Of a stretch of 64,000 nt of DNA, positions 25,039 to 32,756 are shown one piece after another (positions within the stretch are counted from its first letter, which is position 1; each line of letters opens with the position of its first letter). Where the stretch lies: assembly GCF_016599855.1 (NCBI RefSeq), contig NZ_CP067041.1:5518001-5582000 (forward strand). Direction: 5' to 3'. The notes under the pieces are model-generated. The model worked only from the letters and a program-made list of their open reading frames with translations, made no database searches and was not told the DNA's origin. Made by a program: the position numbers and the translations under genes. This DNA comes from Bradyrhizobium diazoefficiens. Lineage in GTDB: Bacteria > Pseudomonadota > Alphaproteobacteria > Rhizobiales > Xanthobacteraceae.

Positions 25039-25235
25039 TTATTTCTTCAGCGCAAACACCCAGATCACCCCGCCTTGCGGCACGTTGGATTCGATGCCGA
25101 TATTGTTGGTCGCGAGTGCGTCTTGGATGCGCTGCGCGTCCACGCCCCAGCCTGACTGGATCGCGATGTATTGCGTGCCGTCGATCTGATAGGACATCGG
25201 CATGCCCATGATGCCGGAGTTTCCTGTTTTGAATT
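25039..25235 (-). pseudogene. 3' remnant of a third PQQ-dependent alcohol dehydrogenase
   Basis: Read leftwards, the last ~65 codons before the stop at 25039 encode FKTGNSGIMGMPMSYQIDGT, then a region with QYIAIQSGWG, and the terminal VPQGGVIWVFALKK. These align with the C-terminus of the intact PQQ-ADH in this window (FQTGSGIEGQPITWQQDGVQ ... VPAGGSLWVFAVKQ). Upstream of the FKTG codon the frame turns into unrelated sequence, and no propeller, disulfide or active-site segment can be found. This is the stub of a deleted gene. Confidence 0.8.
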
Positions 25236-25690
25236 CTTGTCGCTCGTCCCGAAATCCACCCCTCGGCGGATGCGGCCTCTCGTGACGCGGGCACAGCCCG
25301 CACCGTCCATCATCCCGGCTGCGCGCCACCTACCTTTCCGATGAAGCCGGCCGCGACGCTGAGCGAGCCGTCAGCGAGCGCCAGCGGCAACGCGGCGATC
25401 CGCCGCGGCGCGCCGTGATGTGCGCGACATGCATGCTAGCAGGCGCTGGAACTCTGCCGAAATGAAGGCGAAGAATTGGCGCCGCAGTGCATCAATATGG
25501 CTTTGCTCGCTTGATTGAGCGTGACGGCGCGTATTCAAACGCGTTTTTTGCCACTTCAACGTCATGCCGCGCGATCGGCATGATGATTTTGCAGATCAGA
25601 CCGATGATGCGGGAATTGGTGCAACGCTGCTGAACTGCGCTGCACAACCGCGAAGCTCAACTGCACGTTTTGGAGGCAGATCCGTCGTGT
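25236..25690. other. Gene-poor stretch beyond the PQQ-ADH remnant
   Basis: 455 bp with no convincing gene. On the minus strand around 25313-25400 there is a short protein-like stretch, ALPLALADGSLSVAAGFIGK, ending at a stop soon after. It may be debris of another deleted gene. The remainder is probably scar sequence of the deletion that truncated the dehydrogenase. Confidence 0.4.
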
Positions 25691-26155
25691 TCAGGACCTG
25701 AGCACGTGTCGCGGCGCTGTGATGCAGCCGGCGATGGTTACCGACGCCATCTCAAAACTGTCGGCGATGCGACGCGCCTTATCGATCAAGAGTGCAGCCG
25801 CCGGTGGCGGGCAGACCTCGCGCGCAGTCTGCTCGAACAAATCGAGCCAGCGATCGAAATGATCCCCGACCAAGCTCAGCGGCATGTGTGCCCGCATCGG
25901 CGAGCCACGATACCGCCCGCTCATCAGCACGACCGACGACCAAAATCCCCTGAGCTTCTCGAGATGCTCGTCCCAATTCTGCACGATGGCGAACACCGGC
26001 CCGAGCAGCGCGTCCTCGCGCACGCGTCCATAGAAGCGGGTGACAAGCTCCCCGATCATCTCCTCGGTGATCCCGGTGCGCTCGATCGCATCCTGGGTCA
26101 GCAGGTTCCGCCGCGTGGCCGCCGCCTCGCGCTCGGCCTTCAGTCGATCCGACAT
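25691..26155 (-). CDS. Group III truncated haemoglobin
   Basis: A 154-residue globin of the truncated 2-over-2 class, group III. Recognisable parts are the B/C-helix MIGELVTRFYGRVREDALLG, FAIVQNWDEHLEKLRGFWSS with the CD/E region, and RAHMPLSLVGDHFDRWLDLF, which contains the proximal His region (HFDRWL). Proteins of this group bind oxygen or NO in the cytoplasm. I chose the ATG at 26155 (MSDRLKAERE); the open frame to 26242 lacks family similarity. It lies downstream of the hydroxybutyryl-CoA dehydrogenase on the same strand with a 137-bp gap. Confidence 0.85.
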   Translation of the reverse strand: MSDRLKAEREAAATRRNLLTQDAIERTGITEEMIGELVTRFYGRVREDALLGPVFAIVQNWDEHLEKLRGFWSSVVLMSGRYRGSPMRAHMPLSLVGDHFDRWLDLFEQTAREVCPPPAAALLIDKARRIADSFEMASVTIAGCITAPRHVLRS

Positions 26156-26292
26156 GTCCTTCGTTTTCCGTTCGTTGTTCCCGCGAGCCACCCGTTCGAC
26201 ATTGTCGGGCCAATTGCGCGGGACATCTTTGTCGCAGCGCAAATTGCGGGATGGAGCGGCCGACGCTCAAGCGCCCGCCGTCCGCTCCGTGA

Positions 26293-27144
26293 TCAGGCGC
26301 CGTAGGTGTAAAAGCCCTGCCCGGTCTTGCGGCCGAGATGGCCGGCATCGACCATTTCCTTGAGCAAGGGGGCCGGACGGTATTTAGGATCGTTGAAGCC
26401 TTTATAAAAGACCTCCATCACCGACAACATGGTGTCGAGGCCGACGAGATCGGCCAGCGCCAGCGGCCCGATCGGATGATTGCAGCCGAGCTTCATGCCG
26501 GCATCAATCTCCTCGGCGGTCGCAATCCCCTCGTGGAGCGCGAAGATCGCCTCGTTGATCATCGGGCACAGGATGCGGTTGACGGCAAAGCCCGGGCTGT
26601 TCTTCGCCGTGATCGCCACCTTGCCGACGCGCTGGGCGAAATCGAGCGCCTTGGCCTGGGTGTCGTCCGAGGTTTGTAAGCCACGGATGAGTTCCAGCAG
26701 CGCCATCACCGGAACCGGGTTGAAGAAGTGCATGCCGATGAAGCGATCGGGGCGATCGGTCGCGGCGGCAAGTTTGGTGATCGAGATCGAGGAGGTGTTG
26801 GTCGCAACCAGCGTGCGCGGCGACAGCGTGGCGCAGAGGTCCTTCAGGATCTTGACCTTCAACTCCTCGTTCTCGGTGGCGGCCTCGATGACGAGATCGC
26901 AATCGGACAGTTTTGCGCGATCGGTGGTACCGGTGATGCGCTTGAGCGTCGCCTCGCGATCGGCCGCCGAGATCTTCTCCTTTTTGACCAGGCGCTCGAG
27001 GCTGCCGCCGACGGTCGAAATGCCGCGGTTCACCGCTGCATCCGAGATGTCGACCATCACGACCGAAAGCCCGGCCGCGGCACAGATTTGGGCGATGCCG
27101 TTGCCCATGGTCCCTGCTCCGATGATGCCAACGGTATTGATCAT
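26293..27144 (-). CDS. 3-hydroxybutyryl-CoA dehydrogenase
   Basis: A 283-residue NAD(P)-dependent enzyme converting 3-hydroxybutyryl-CoA and acetoacetyl-CoA, used in butanoate/polyhydroxybutyrate and fatty-acid metabolism. The N-terminal Rossmann motif is [14 protein letters not shown]. The catalytic His is in [12 protein letters not shown], with [17 protein letters not shown] in the dimerisation domain. Length and motifs match HbdA/PaaH-type single-domain enzymes. The start ATG at 27144 is directly followed by the nucleotide-binding motif. In many rhizobia it follows the electron-transfer flavoprotein genes, but those are not adjacent here. Confidence 0.93.
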   Translation of the reverse strand: MINTVGIIGAGTMGNGIAQICAAAGLSVVMVDISDAAVNRGISTVGGSLERLVKKEKISAADREATLKRITGTTDRAKLSDCDLVIEAATENEELKVKILKDLCATLSPRTLVATNTSSISITKLAAATDRPDRFIGMHFFNPVPVMALLELIRGLQTSDDTQAKALDFAQRVGKVAITAKNSPGFAVNRILCPMINEAIFALHEGIATAEEIDAGMKLGCNHPIGPLALADLVGLDTMLSVMEVFYKGFNDPKYRPAPLLKEMVDAGHLGRKTGQGFYTYGA

Positions 27145-27545
27145 GGAATGACGTCCTTCTCGTTGAGCGGGCCCGCCTTGAGCGGCAGCGTGCCCGGTTT
27201 GACCTGAATTTCGAACCGCGGCTGCCAATAGTGCTGCGCCGCATCCAGGCTCTTCCTTAACCCATCCGTGGCGAGAATAAAGGCGCCTTTCGGTCCGCAA
27301 AGGGCATGATTTCTCGGTCTCGCGGCCTGATCGGCCCAAGTTTTGCGGCTCGTTCCGCCCCCTGAAATGCCGAGGGCGCAGGGAAGGCCGGGCGCCGGCT
27401 GGCACCCGCGGTTCGCTGTGCGTGTGTAGCGCAATAAGAAGCTGCACCGCGACGTACAGGCCGTAACTGACGGCAGGTGTGTTGCCCGTCGGGACAGTGG
27501 AGATTTAAGTTGACGTGCCTCCATCATTTCAATAATCGTGGAAAT
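27145..27545. other. Divergent intergenic region between hbd and arsR
   Basis: 401 bp with promoters for two divergent genes. On the minus strand a frame ending in [20 protein letters not shown] overlaps the hbd start codon (ATGA) and could be the tail of a tiny coupled peptide, but it has no good start codon. Just before arsR, the AT-rich CATTTCAATAATCGTGGAAA (27523-27542) is the likely region of the ars promoter and operator. Confidence 0.4.
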
Positions 27546-27887
27546 ATGGAAACGACAGATGCTGTCACGGCGCTCGCAGCCCTTGCGCAGGACAATCGCC
27601 TCGATGTGTTCCGCCTGCTGGTGCAGGCCGGCCCCGACGGCATGGCCGCAGGTGCGATCGCGGAAGCGCTGGACCTTGCCCCCAACACACTGACGTTTCA
27701 CTTCGATCGATTGCGAATGGCCGGCCTTGCCACGGTCCGGCGCGAGGGACGCTCGATGATCTATGCGGCGCGGTTCGAGACTATGAATGCGCTGGTCGGC
27801 TTCCTGACTGAAAATTGCTGTGGCGGCGTGTCATGCACGCCGGGCTCACCGAAACCCGCGCGAAAGCGCAGTAGAGTTTTGACCTGA
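27546..27887 (+). CDS. arsR: ArsR-family repressor of the arsenic operon
   Basis: A 113-residue winged-helix regulator: ALAQDNRLDVFRLLVQAG, then the recognition helix region IAEALDLAPNTLTFHFDRLR and the wing VRREGRSMIYAA. The As(III)-binding cysteines are not in the classical ELCVCDL helix; instead the C-terminus carries a vicinal pair and a third Cys (ENCCGGVSCTPG), as in the C-terminal-site type of ArsR. ATG 27546 is chosen because the fold starts there. It is the first gene of arsR-arsI-arsC-aqpS. Confidence 0.88.
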   Translation: METTDAVTALAALAQDNRLDVFRLLVQAGPDGMAAGAIAEALDLAPNTLTFHFDRLRMAGLATVRREGRSMIYAARFETMNALVGFLTENCCGGVSCTPGSPKPARKRSRVLT

Positions 27888-27898
27888 AAGGACAGAGC

Positions 27899-28369
27899 AT
27901 GAAGCGCCTGCACGTTCACGTGTCCGTCGAGGATCTCTCGCGTTCCGTCGGGTTCTATTCCGCCCTGTTCGCAAGCGAGCCCTCGGTGCTGAAGCCCGAT
28001 TACGCCAAATGGATGCTCGAAGATCCCCGGGTGAATTTCGCGATCTCGACGCGCGGGCGCACACCGGGCCTCGACCATCTCGGCATCCAAGTCGAGACCG
28101 GTGACGAGTTGCAGGAGGTCTATGCGCGGCTGCGCCAGGCCGGCGGCGATATCATCGAACAGGGGCAGACGGCCTGCTGCTACGCCAAGTCGGAAAAGTC
28201 CTGGATCGACGATCCCGCCGGCATCGCCTGGGAAACGTTCCACACCACCGGCGAGAGCACCGATTACGGTGACGGCAGCGGCGAGAACCGCGCGCGGGTT
28301 GCACATGAGCAGCCCTCGGACTGCTGTGCACCGCAAGCCGCACCAAAACCGTCCCAGGCCTGCTGCTGA
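27899..28369 (+). CDS. arsI: ArsI/CadI-type VOC-family dioxygenase (organoarsenical C-As lyase)
   Basis: A 156-residue vicinal-oxygen-chelate protein. Likely iron ligands are the N-terminal His pair (LHVHVS, residues 5-7), His60 (LDHLGI) and Glu112 (WETFHT). The vicinal Cys93-Cys94 (TACCYAKSEKSW) is the arsenic-binding pair that distinguishes ArsI, which cleaves carbon-arsenic bonds of trivalent organoarsenicals. The C-terminal tail adds two more Cys-Cys pairs (DCCAP, QACC). It starts 11 bp after arsR. Confidence 0.87.
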   Translation: MKRLHVHVSVEDLSRSVGFYSALFASEPSVLKPDYAKWMLEDPRVNFAISTRGRTPGLDHLGIQVETGDELQEVYARLRQAGGDIIEQGQTACCYAKSEKSWIDDPAGIAWETFHTTGESTDYGDGSGENRARVAHEQPSDCCAPQAAPKPSQACC

Positions 28370-28371
28370 AG

Positions 28372-28791
28372 GTGCCGGCGATGGACGCGATCATCTACCA
28401 CAATCCCGCCTGCGGCACCTCGCGCAACACGCTCGCCATGATCCGGCACGCCGGCATCGAGCCGCACGTGGTCGAATATCTCAAGACGCCGCCATCACGC
28501 ACCCTGTTGCAGCAGCTAGCCGCACGCATGGGTCTTTCCGTGCGTGAGCTGCTGCGCGAGAAGGGCACGCCGTACGCCGAGCTTGGCCTCGGCAACGCGG
28601 CCCTGACCGACGACCAGTTGCTTGATGCCATGATGGCACATCCGATCCTGATCAACCGGCCGATCGTGGTCACGCCGAAGGGTGCAAAACTCTGTCGTCC
28701 TTCCGAGCTGGTGCTGGATCTTATCCCCGCGCAACAGGGCGAATTCGTCAAGGAAGACGGCGAGCGCGTCCGGCTCGATCGCGGCGCATGA
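28372..28791 (+). CDS. arsC: Arsenate reductase, glutaredoxin-dependent
   Basis: A 139-residue ArsC reducing arsenate to arsenite with glutathione/glutaredoxin. The catalytic Cys14 is in the HNPACGTSRNTL motif (H-x3-C-x2-S-R), and the product-side Arg cluster is in ILINRPIVVTPKG. The gene lies 2 bp after arsI, and its stop overlaps the aquaporin start (ATGA). Confidence 0.94.
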   Translation: MPAMDAIIYHNPACGTSRNTLAMIRHAGIEPHVVEYLKTPPSRTLLQQLAARMGLSVRELLREKGTPYAELGLGNAALTDDQLLDAMMAHPILINRPIVVTPKGAKLCRPSELVLDLIPAQQGEFVKEDGERVRLDRGA

Positions 28792-29495
28792 TGCCGGCAC
28801 TTGCTCAGCGCGCCGTTGCCGAATGGCTCGGAACGGCGTTCCTGCTAGCCGCGGTGGTTGGCTCGGGGATCATGGCCCAAAGGCTCGCGGGCGGAAACGT
28901 CGCGCTGGCGCTCCTCTGCAACACGATCGCTACGGGCGCCATTCTCGTCGTGCTGATCCTGATGTTTGCTCCCGTGTCGGGCGCCCATTTCAATCCGGCG
29001 GTGACGCTGGCCTTCGCCTTGCGCTGGGAGACGGCCTGGACGGAAGCTGCGATCTACATCGCTGCGCAGATCGCCGGTGGGATTATCGGGGTGTGGATCG
29101 CGCATCTGATGTTCGGGCTTCCCGTCCTGCAGATGTCGCTGACAGAACGCAGCGGGGCCGGACAATGGCTCGCTGAGGCCGTGGCGAGCTTCGGTCTGCT
29201 GCTGACGATCTTCGGCGTCGCATCCCGAGCCGCAGCCGCCGTTCCCTACGCCGTCGGCCTGTACATCACATCAGCCTATTGGTTCACGGCCTCGACGTCG
29301 TTTGCCAATCCCGCCGTCACCATCGCCCGATCGCTGTCGGATACTTTCGCAGGCATCGCTCCGCACGGCGTGCCGGCCTTCATTGCCGCGCAGCTCATCG
29401 GAGCGATCCTCGCCATTCCCCTTGCAAGCTGGCTGTGGGCCGGAGCCTCCATGAAGCGGAGCGCCACACCAATAGCCTCCCAAGAGCCAGCCTGA
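28788..29495 (+). CDS. aqpS: Aquaglyceroporin-type channel for arsenite (AqpS-like)
   Basis: A 235-residue MIP-family channel with six transmembrane helices and both Asn-Pro-Ala boxes (HFNPAVTLAF near residue 66 and FANPAVTIAR near 179). In Sinorhizobium meliloti an aquaglyceroporin in the ars operon lets arsenite, formed by ArsC, leave the cell down its gradient. The same arrangement here replaces the usual ArsB/Acr3 pump. It starts inside the arsC stop codon, so translation is coupled. Confidence 0.88.
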   Translation: MMPALAQRAVAEWLGTAFLLAAVVGSGIMAQRLAGGNVALALLCNTIATGAILVVLILMFAPVSGAHFNPAVTLAFALRWETAWTEAAIYIAAQIAGGIIGVWIAHLMFGLPVLQMSLTERSGAGQWLAEAVASFGLLLTIFGVASRAAAAVPYAVGLYITSAYWFTASTSFANPAVTIARSLSDTFAGIAPHGVPAFIAAQLIGAILAIPLASWLWAGASMKRSATPIASQEPA

Positions 29496-29659
29496 AACAG
29501 ACGCGGCATTTGCTTGCGAATGAATAGAGTGTCCAAACCGCTCGTCCCTTGTATTCTCTGAATCGCGGCACGAACGGCAGGGACTAGTGTGAAGCGACTT
29601 CGCAGCCTCGACATCGGCCATTTCAGGACATTCTGCCCGCCCCTGAGGCGTCAGGCCGG

Positions 29660-30358
29660 ATGAACGACTTCGCACGATCCATCGTCGCGGCGTTCGCGCT
29701 GATTGGCAAAGCCGATCCCGAGCTCATCGGCATCGTCGCGCTGTCGGTGCGCGTCAGCCTGACTGCCGGCGTCGTCGCATTGCTGATCGGCGCCCCGTTC
29801 GGGGCCCTGCTGGCGATCACCCGGTTTCGCGGGCGGCAGGTCGTCATCGTGCTGACCAATGCGCTGCTCGGTCTGCCGCCGGTCGTGGTCGGGCTCGCGC
29901 TCTATCTTGTGCTGTCACGCTCCGGCCCGCTCGGCGCGGCCGGTCTGCTGTTCACACCCACGGCCATGGTGATCGCGCAGACGCTGCTGGCGACCCCGAT
30001 CGTGGTCGCGTTGGTGCACCGGCCGGCGAGCCTGCTGTGGGCGGAATATGGCGACCTCGCGCGGATCGACGGACTATCGACACTGCGCAGCATCGGCCTG
30101 CTGTTCGCGCTTGGCCGGACCTCGCTGCTGACGGCCTTTCTCGCCGCGTTCGGGCGCGCCATCGCCGAAGTCGGTGCCATCATCATCGTCGGCGGCAACA
30201 TAAGCGGCTTCACGCGCACGATGACGACAGCGATCGCGCTGGAGACCAGCAAGGGCGACCTCCCGCTGGCGCTGGGGCTCGGGCTGATCCTGCTCGCGCT
30301 CAGTGTCGCCGTCTCGACCGTCGCCTTCCTGCTAGTGGGACGCGTTGGGGAAAAATAG
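29660..30358 (+). CDS. tupB: Tungstate-type ABC transporter permease
   Basis: A 232-residue permease with five to six transmembrane helices and the coupling loop EYGDLARIDGLSTLRSIGLL. The conserved stretch FGRAIAEVGAIIIVGGNISG is typical of TupB/WtpB tungstate permeases. It is isolated: the binding protein is encoded convergently and overlaps its last 27 bp, and no ATPase gene lies nearby. The ATG at 29660 follows GGCGTCAGGCCGG, a weak ribosome site. Confidence 0.82.
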   Translation: MNDFARSIVAAFALIGKADPELIGIVALSVRVSLTAGVVALLIGAPFGALLAITRFRGRQVVIVLTNALLGLPPVVVGLALYLVLSRSGPLGAAGLLFTPTAMVIAQTLLATPIVVALVHRPASLLWAEYGDLARIDGLSTLRSIGLLFALGRTSLLTAFLAAFGRAIAEVGAIIIVGGNISGFTRTMTTAIALETSKGDLPLALGLGLILLALSVAVSTVAFLLVGRVGEK

Positions 30359-31141
30359 CTGCTCGCCGCCGACCTTGTAGCCGGCGATGGCATCCTGTCC
30401 CTTCGGCGAGATCAACCAGTCGATGAAGGCCTGCCCATCCTTGGCTTTCACATTCGGATGCTTTGTCGGATTGACCAGCATCACGCCGTACTGGTTGAAC
30501 AGCCGCTTGTCGCCTTCGGTCAGGATCGCGAGCTCGCCTCTGTTCTTGAACGACAGCCAGGTGCCGCGGTCCGACAGCAGATACGCGTTCGACGACGAGG
30601 CCATGTTCAGCGCCGGACCCATGCCCTGGCCGATCTCGCGATACCAGCTGCCCTTGCCATCAGCGATATCGACACCGGCCTGCTTCCACAATCTCAGCTC
30701 GGCGGCATGCGTGCCGGACTTGTCGCCGCGCGAGATGAACGGCGCCTTGGCCGCGGCGATCTTGCGCAAGGCATCCGCGACGTCCTTGCCGCCGGCGATC
30801 TTCGCGGGGTCGCTCTTCGGACCGACGATGATGAAATCATTGTACATGACGTCGAAGCGCTTCACGCCCTGTCCTTCGGACATGAACTTGTCTTCGGCCG
30901 GCCTGTCATGGACGAACACCACATCGGCATCACCGCGCCGCCCGATGTCCAGCGCCTGGCCGGTGCCGACGGCGACGACCTTCACTCCGATGCCCTGGGC
31001 TTTCGAGAACAGCGGCAGCAGATAGCCGAACAGGCCGGACTGTTCCGTCGACGTCGTCGAGGCCACGGTGATGGTGCGATCCTGCGCGAACGCGATGGTA
31101 GACCAGAGCAGGAGCGCTCCGATGGCGGCAATCTTCCTCAT
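30332..31141 (-). CDS. tupA: Tungstate ABC transporter substrate-binding protein
   Basis: A 269-residue periplasmic binding protein. The signal peptide ends IAFAQ, and the oxyanion-binding TTSTEQSGLFGYLLP motif follows immediately, as in TupA. Other conserved parts are ADVVFVHDRPAE and MYNDFIIVGP. TupA proteins bind tungstate very tightly. The start is ATG 31141 directly before the signal peptide. The unusual feature is its opposite orientation to the permease gene, the two ends overlapping by 27 bp. Confidence 0.9.
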   Translation of the reverse strand: MRKIAAIGALLLWSTIAFAQDRTITVASTTSTEQSGLFGYLLPLFSKAQGIGVKVVAVGTGQALDIGRRGDADVVFVHDRPAEDKFMSEGQGVKRFDVMYNDFIIVGPKSDPAKIAGGKDVADALRKIAAAKAPFISRGDKSGTHAAELRLWKQAGVDIADGKGSWYREIGQGMGPALNMASSSNAYLLSDRGTWLSFKNRGELAILTEGDKRLFNQYGVMLVNPTKHPNVKAKDGQAFIDWLISPKGQDAIAGYKVGGEQLFFPNASH

Positions 31142-31771
31142 GTGTCGTCCCCGAACAAACAATGACAGCCCTGAATAGCCGCTGGCCATGCCGGCGGGAA
31201 CCCCGACGTTAGACCGCAGCGAGGCGCGGCGGTGTCATGACGATCGGGACGGAACACGTCTCACGCAGCGTCACGGCGGTTGAACCCCGCGTGAGCTGCC
31301 GCGTGATCACGCGGCGGCGGAATATCGCACGTTCCGATCGATTCATGCGATGAAACGGTTTGGAGCGTCCCATGACGAAGACAACGCCCTGCGCGTGATC
31401 CTGTCGCTTGCAATCGGCGGCCCGGCGCAGGCCTGGCCCGGACAGTCGTCTGCCGTCGACTGCGCCTGGGGCGGTGAACCAACGAAATGCGAGGCGCTCA
31501 CCATAGCGCTCGTCCGCAAGCACGGAGCTGCGCATGCGCACATCCGCAAAGCAGACCACGCTGTCATGGTGCTTGCTCCGATGCGCTTGCCCGATCGCGA
31601 CGAAGATCCACTCGCGTCGATGCATTTCGAATGAAAGCTGCGGCGCGGCTGTGCAGATGTTCTGCAATTGGTCCCGCCTCAATTGACAGCGGTGTGACAG
31701 CCGGGCAGTTTTTCACATTGCTGGCGAATCAGCGATTGCCTACGGCCTGCGTACCTCTTGGACAACTCCTG
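31142..31771. other. Intergenic region, no confident gene
   Basis: 630 bp between tupA and the acidic-repeat protein. Open frames exist on both strands (for example 31209-31682 minus and 31350-31634 plus), but neither shows a signal peptide, a known domain or a ribosome site, and they overlap. The stretch 31310-31350, with ATTCATGCGATGAAACG, has mixed composition and may be a leader. The acidic protein may begin further upstream than shown, at ATG 31631. Confidence 0.4.
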
Positions 31772-32707
31772 GTGCTTTCGAGACTGATATCGTTGCTGAG
31801 CCGCATCCCCGCGGTGAAATGGGCGGTCACCCGGCTTCGGCCCCTGCCGCATGGCGGCAGCATCGACGTGACGCCGATCGCCGATGAGTCGCCAGCCGTC
31901 ATCGCGGAAGCTGCTCCGGCACTCGACAGCATCAGCGTAGAACCGCAGCATCGCGACGTCGAAGTCGCGGCTCGGCTCATCAGCAGCGATCCGCCTGCGG
32001 AACTCCTGGCGAATGTCGAACCTGACGTTGTGGAGGAGGTCCCGGTCTCGTCTGTCGAGATCGAGATACAGAACGGGGCGATCAGGACTCCTGAGGCCGT
32101 CGTCAGCAGCGATCCCTCTCCGGAGCTTCCGGCCGATGTCGAGCCTGTTGTCGCCGAGCAGATCTTCATCGCGCCTGACGAGACGGAGACGACGCCGGTC
32201 GAGGCCTCCGAGCTCGTCATTGAAGACGAACCCGCCACGCCCGTTTCAGTGGAGATCGAACCGGCCGCCGTCGGCGAGACGCCCGCTACCGCGATCGACG
32301 AAATCTCCGCGCACGTCGAGCCGGCTCCTGCGTCGCCCGCCCCGAAGAGCCCCCGCGCGCTGAAGGCCCGCGCAAAAATCGTGGAGCCCGCCGATCGGGC
32401 CACGCTGATCCGGCAACGCTGGGCGGAGACCGGGATCAGGATGTGGAATCCGCGGCTTCACGGCACTGGCGATGCGACGCTGAACATCCAGGGCCGCATC
32501 GAGCTGCTGCCGCCCGAGCCCGGCGAGACGATGCCACGCTACGACAAGCTCGAATTCAGGATGCTCGGTCGCCAGATCGTCTGCGAAGGCGTCATCATCG
32601 AAGCGCCCGTGCTAGCGAGCCAGCGCAGCTTTACCCGGCTCGCCGAGCCGCGCGGTGCCGAACGCACCCGCGAGCCGGTGCGGGAACGCCAGGCCGCCCT
32701 CGCCTGA
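31772..32707 (+). CDS. Acidic repeat protein with conserved C-terminal domain, function unknown
   Basis: About 311 residues. The first ~20 form a hydrophobic segment (LSRLISLLSRIPAVKWAV). A long, very acidic, Pro/Val/Glu-rich region follows, with imperfect repeats of SSDPxxELxAxVEPxVxE, then a basic linker (SPRALKARAKIVEPADRATL). The compact C-terminal domain contains RQRWAETGIRMWNPRLHGTG and RYDKLEFRMLGRQIVCEGVI. I recall that C-terminal domain in other Bradyrhizobium hypotheticals. The start is uncertain: GTG 31772 gives the shortest sensible product, and ATG 31631 is an alternative. Function is unknown. Confidence 0.6.
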   Translation: MLSRLISLLSRIPAVKWAVTRLRPLPHGGSIDVTPIADESPAVIAEAAPALDSISVEPQHRDVEVAARLISSDPPAELLANVEPDVVEEVPVSSVEIEIQNGAIRTPEAVVSSDPSPELPADVEPVVAEQIFIAPDETETTPVEASELVIEDEPATPVSVEIEPAAVGETPATAIDEISAHVEPAPASPAPKSPRALKARAKIVEPADRATLIRQRWAETGIRMWNPRLHGTGDATLNIQGRIELLPPEPGETMPRYDKLEFRMLGRQIVCEGVIIEAPVLASQRSFTRLAEPRGAERTREPVRERQAALA

Positions 32708-32756
32708 TCTTTCAAGGACGCGGTGCGCAGGGCCAGGGTCGCCGCCTGACGCAGCG

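Noticed and set aside
27145..27260. A short peptide ending [12 protein letters not shown], whose stop overlaps the hbd start codon
   Set aside because: There is no plausible start codon in frame, so it could not be called as a gene.
31209..31682. A minus-strand frame of 157 codons between tupA and the acidic protein
   Set aside because: No signal peptide, domain or ribosome site; overlapped by another frame on the plus strand. Left as uncertain intergenic DNA.
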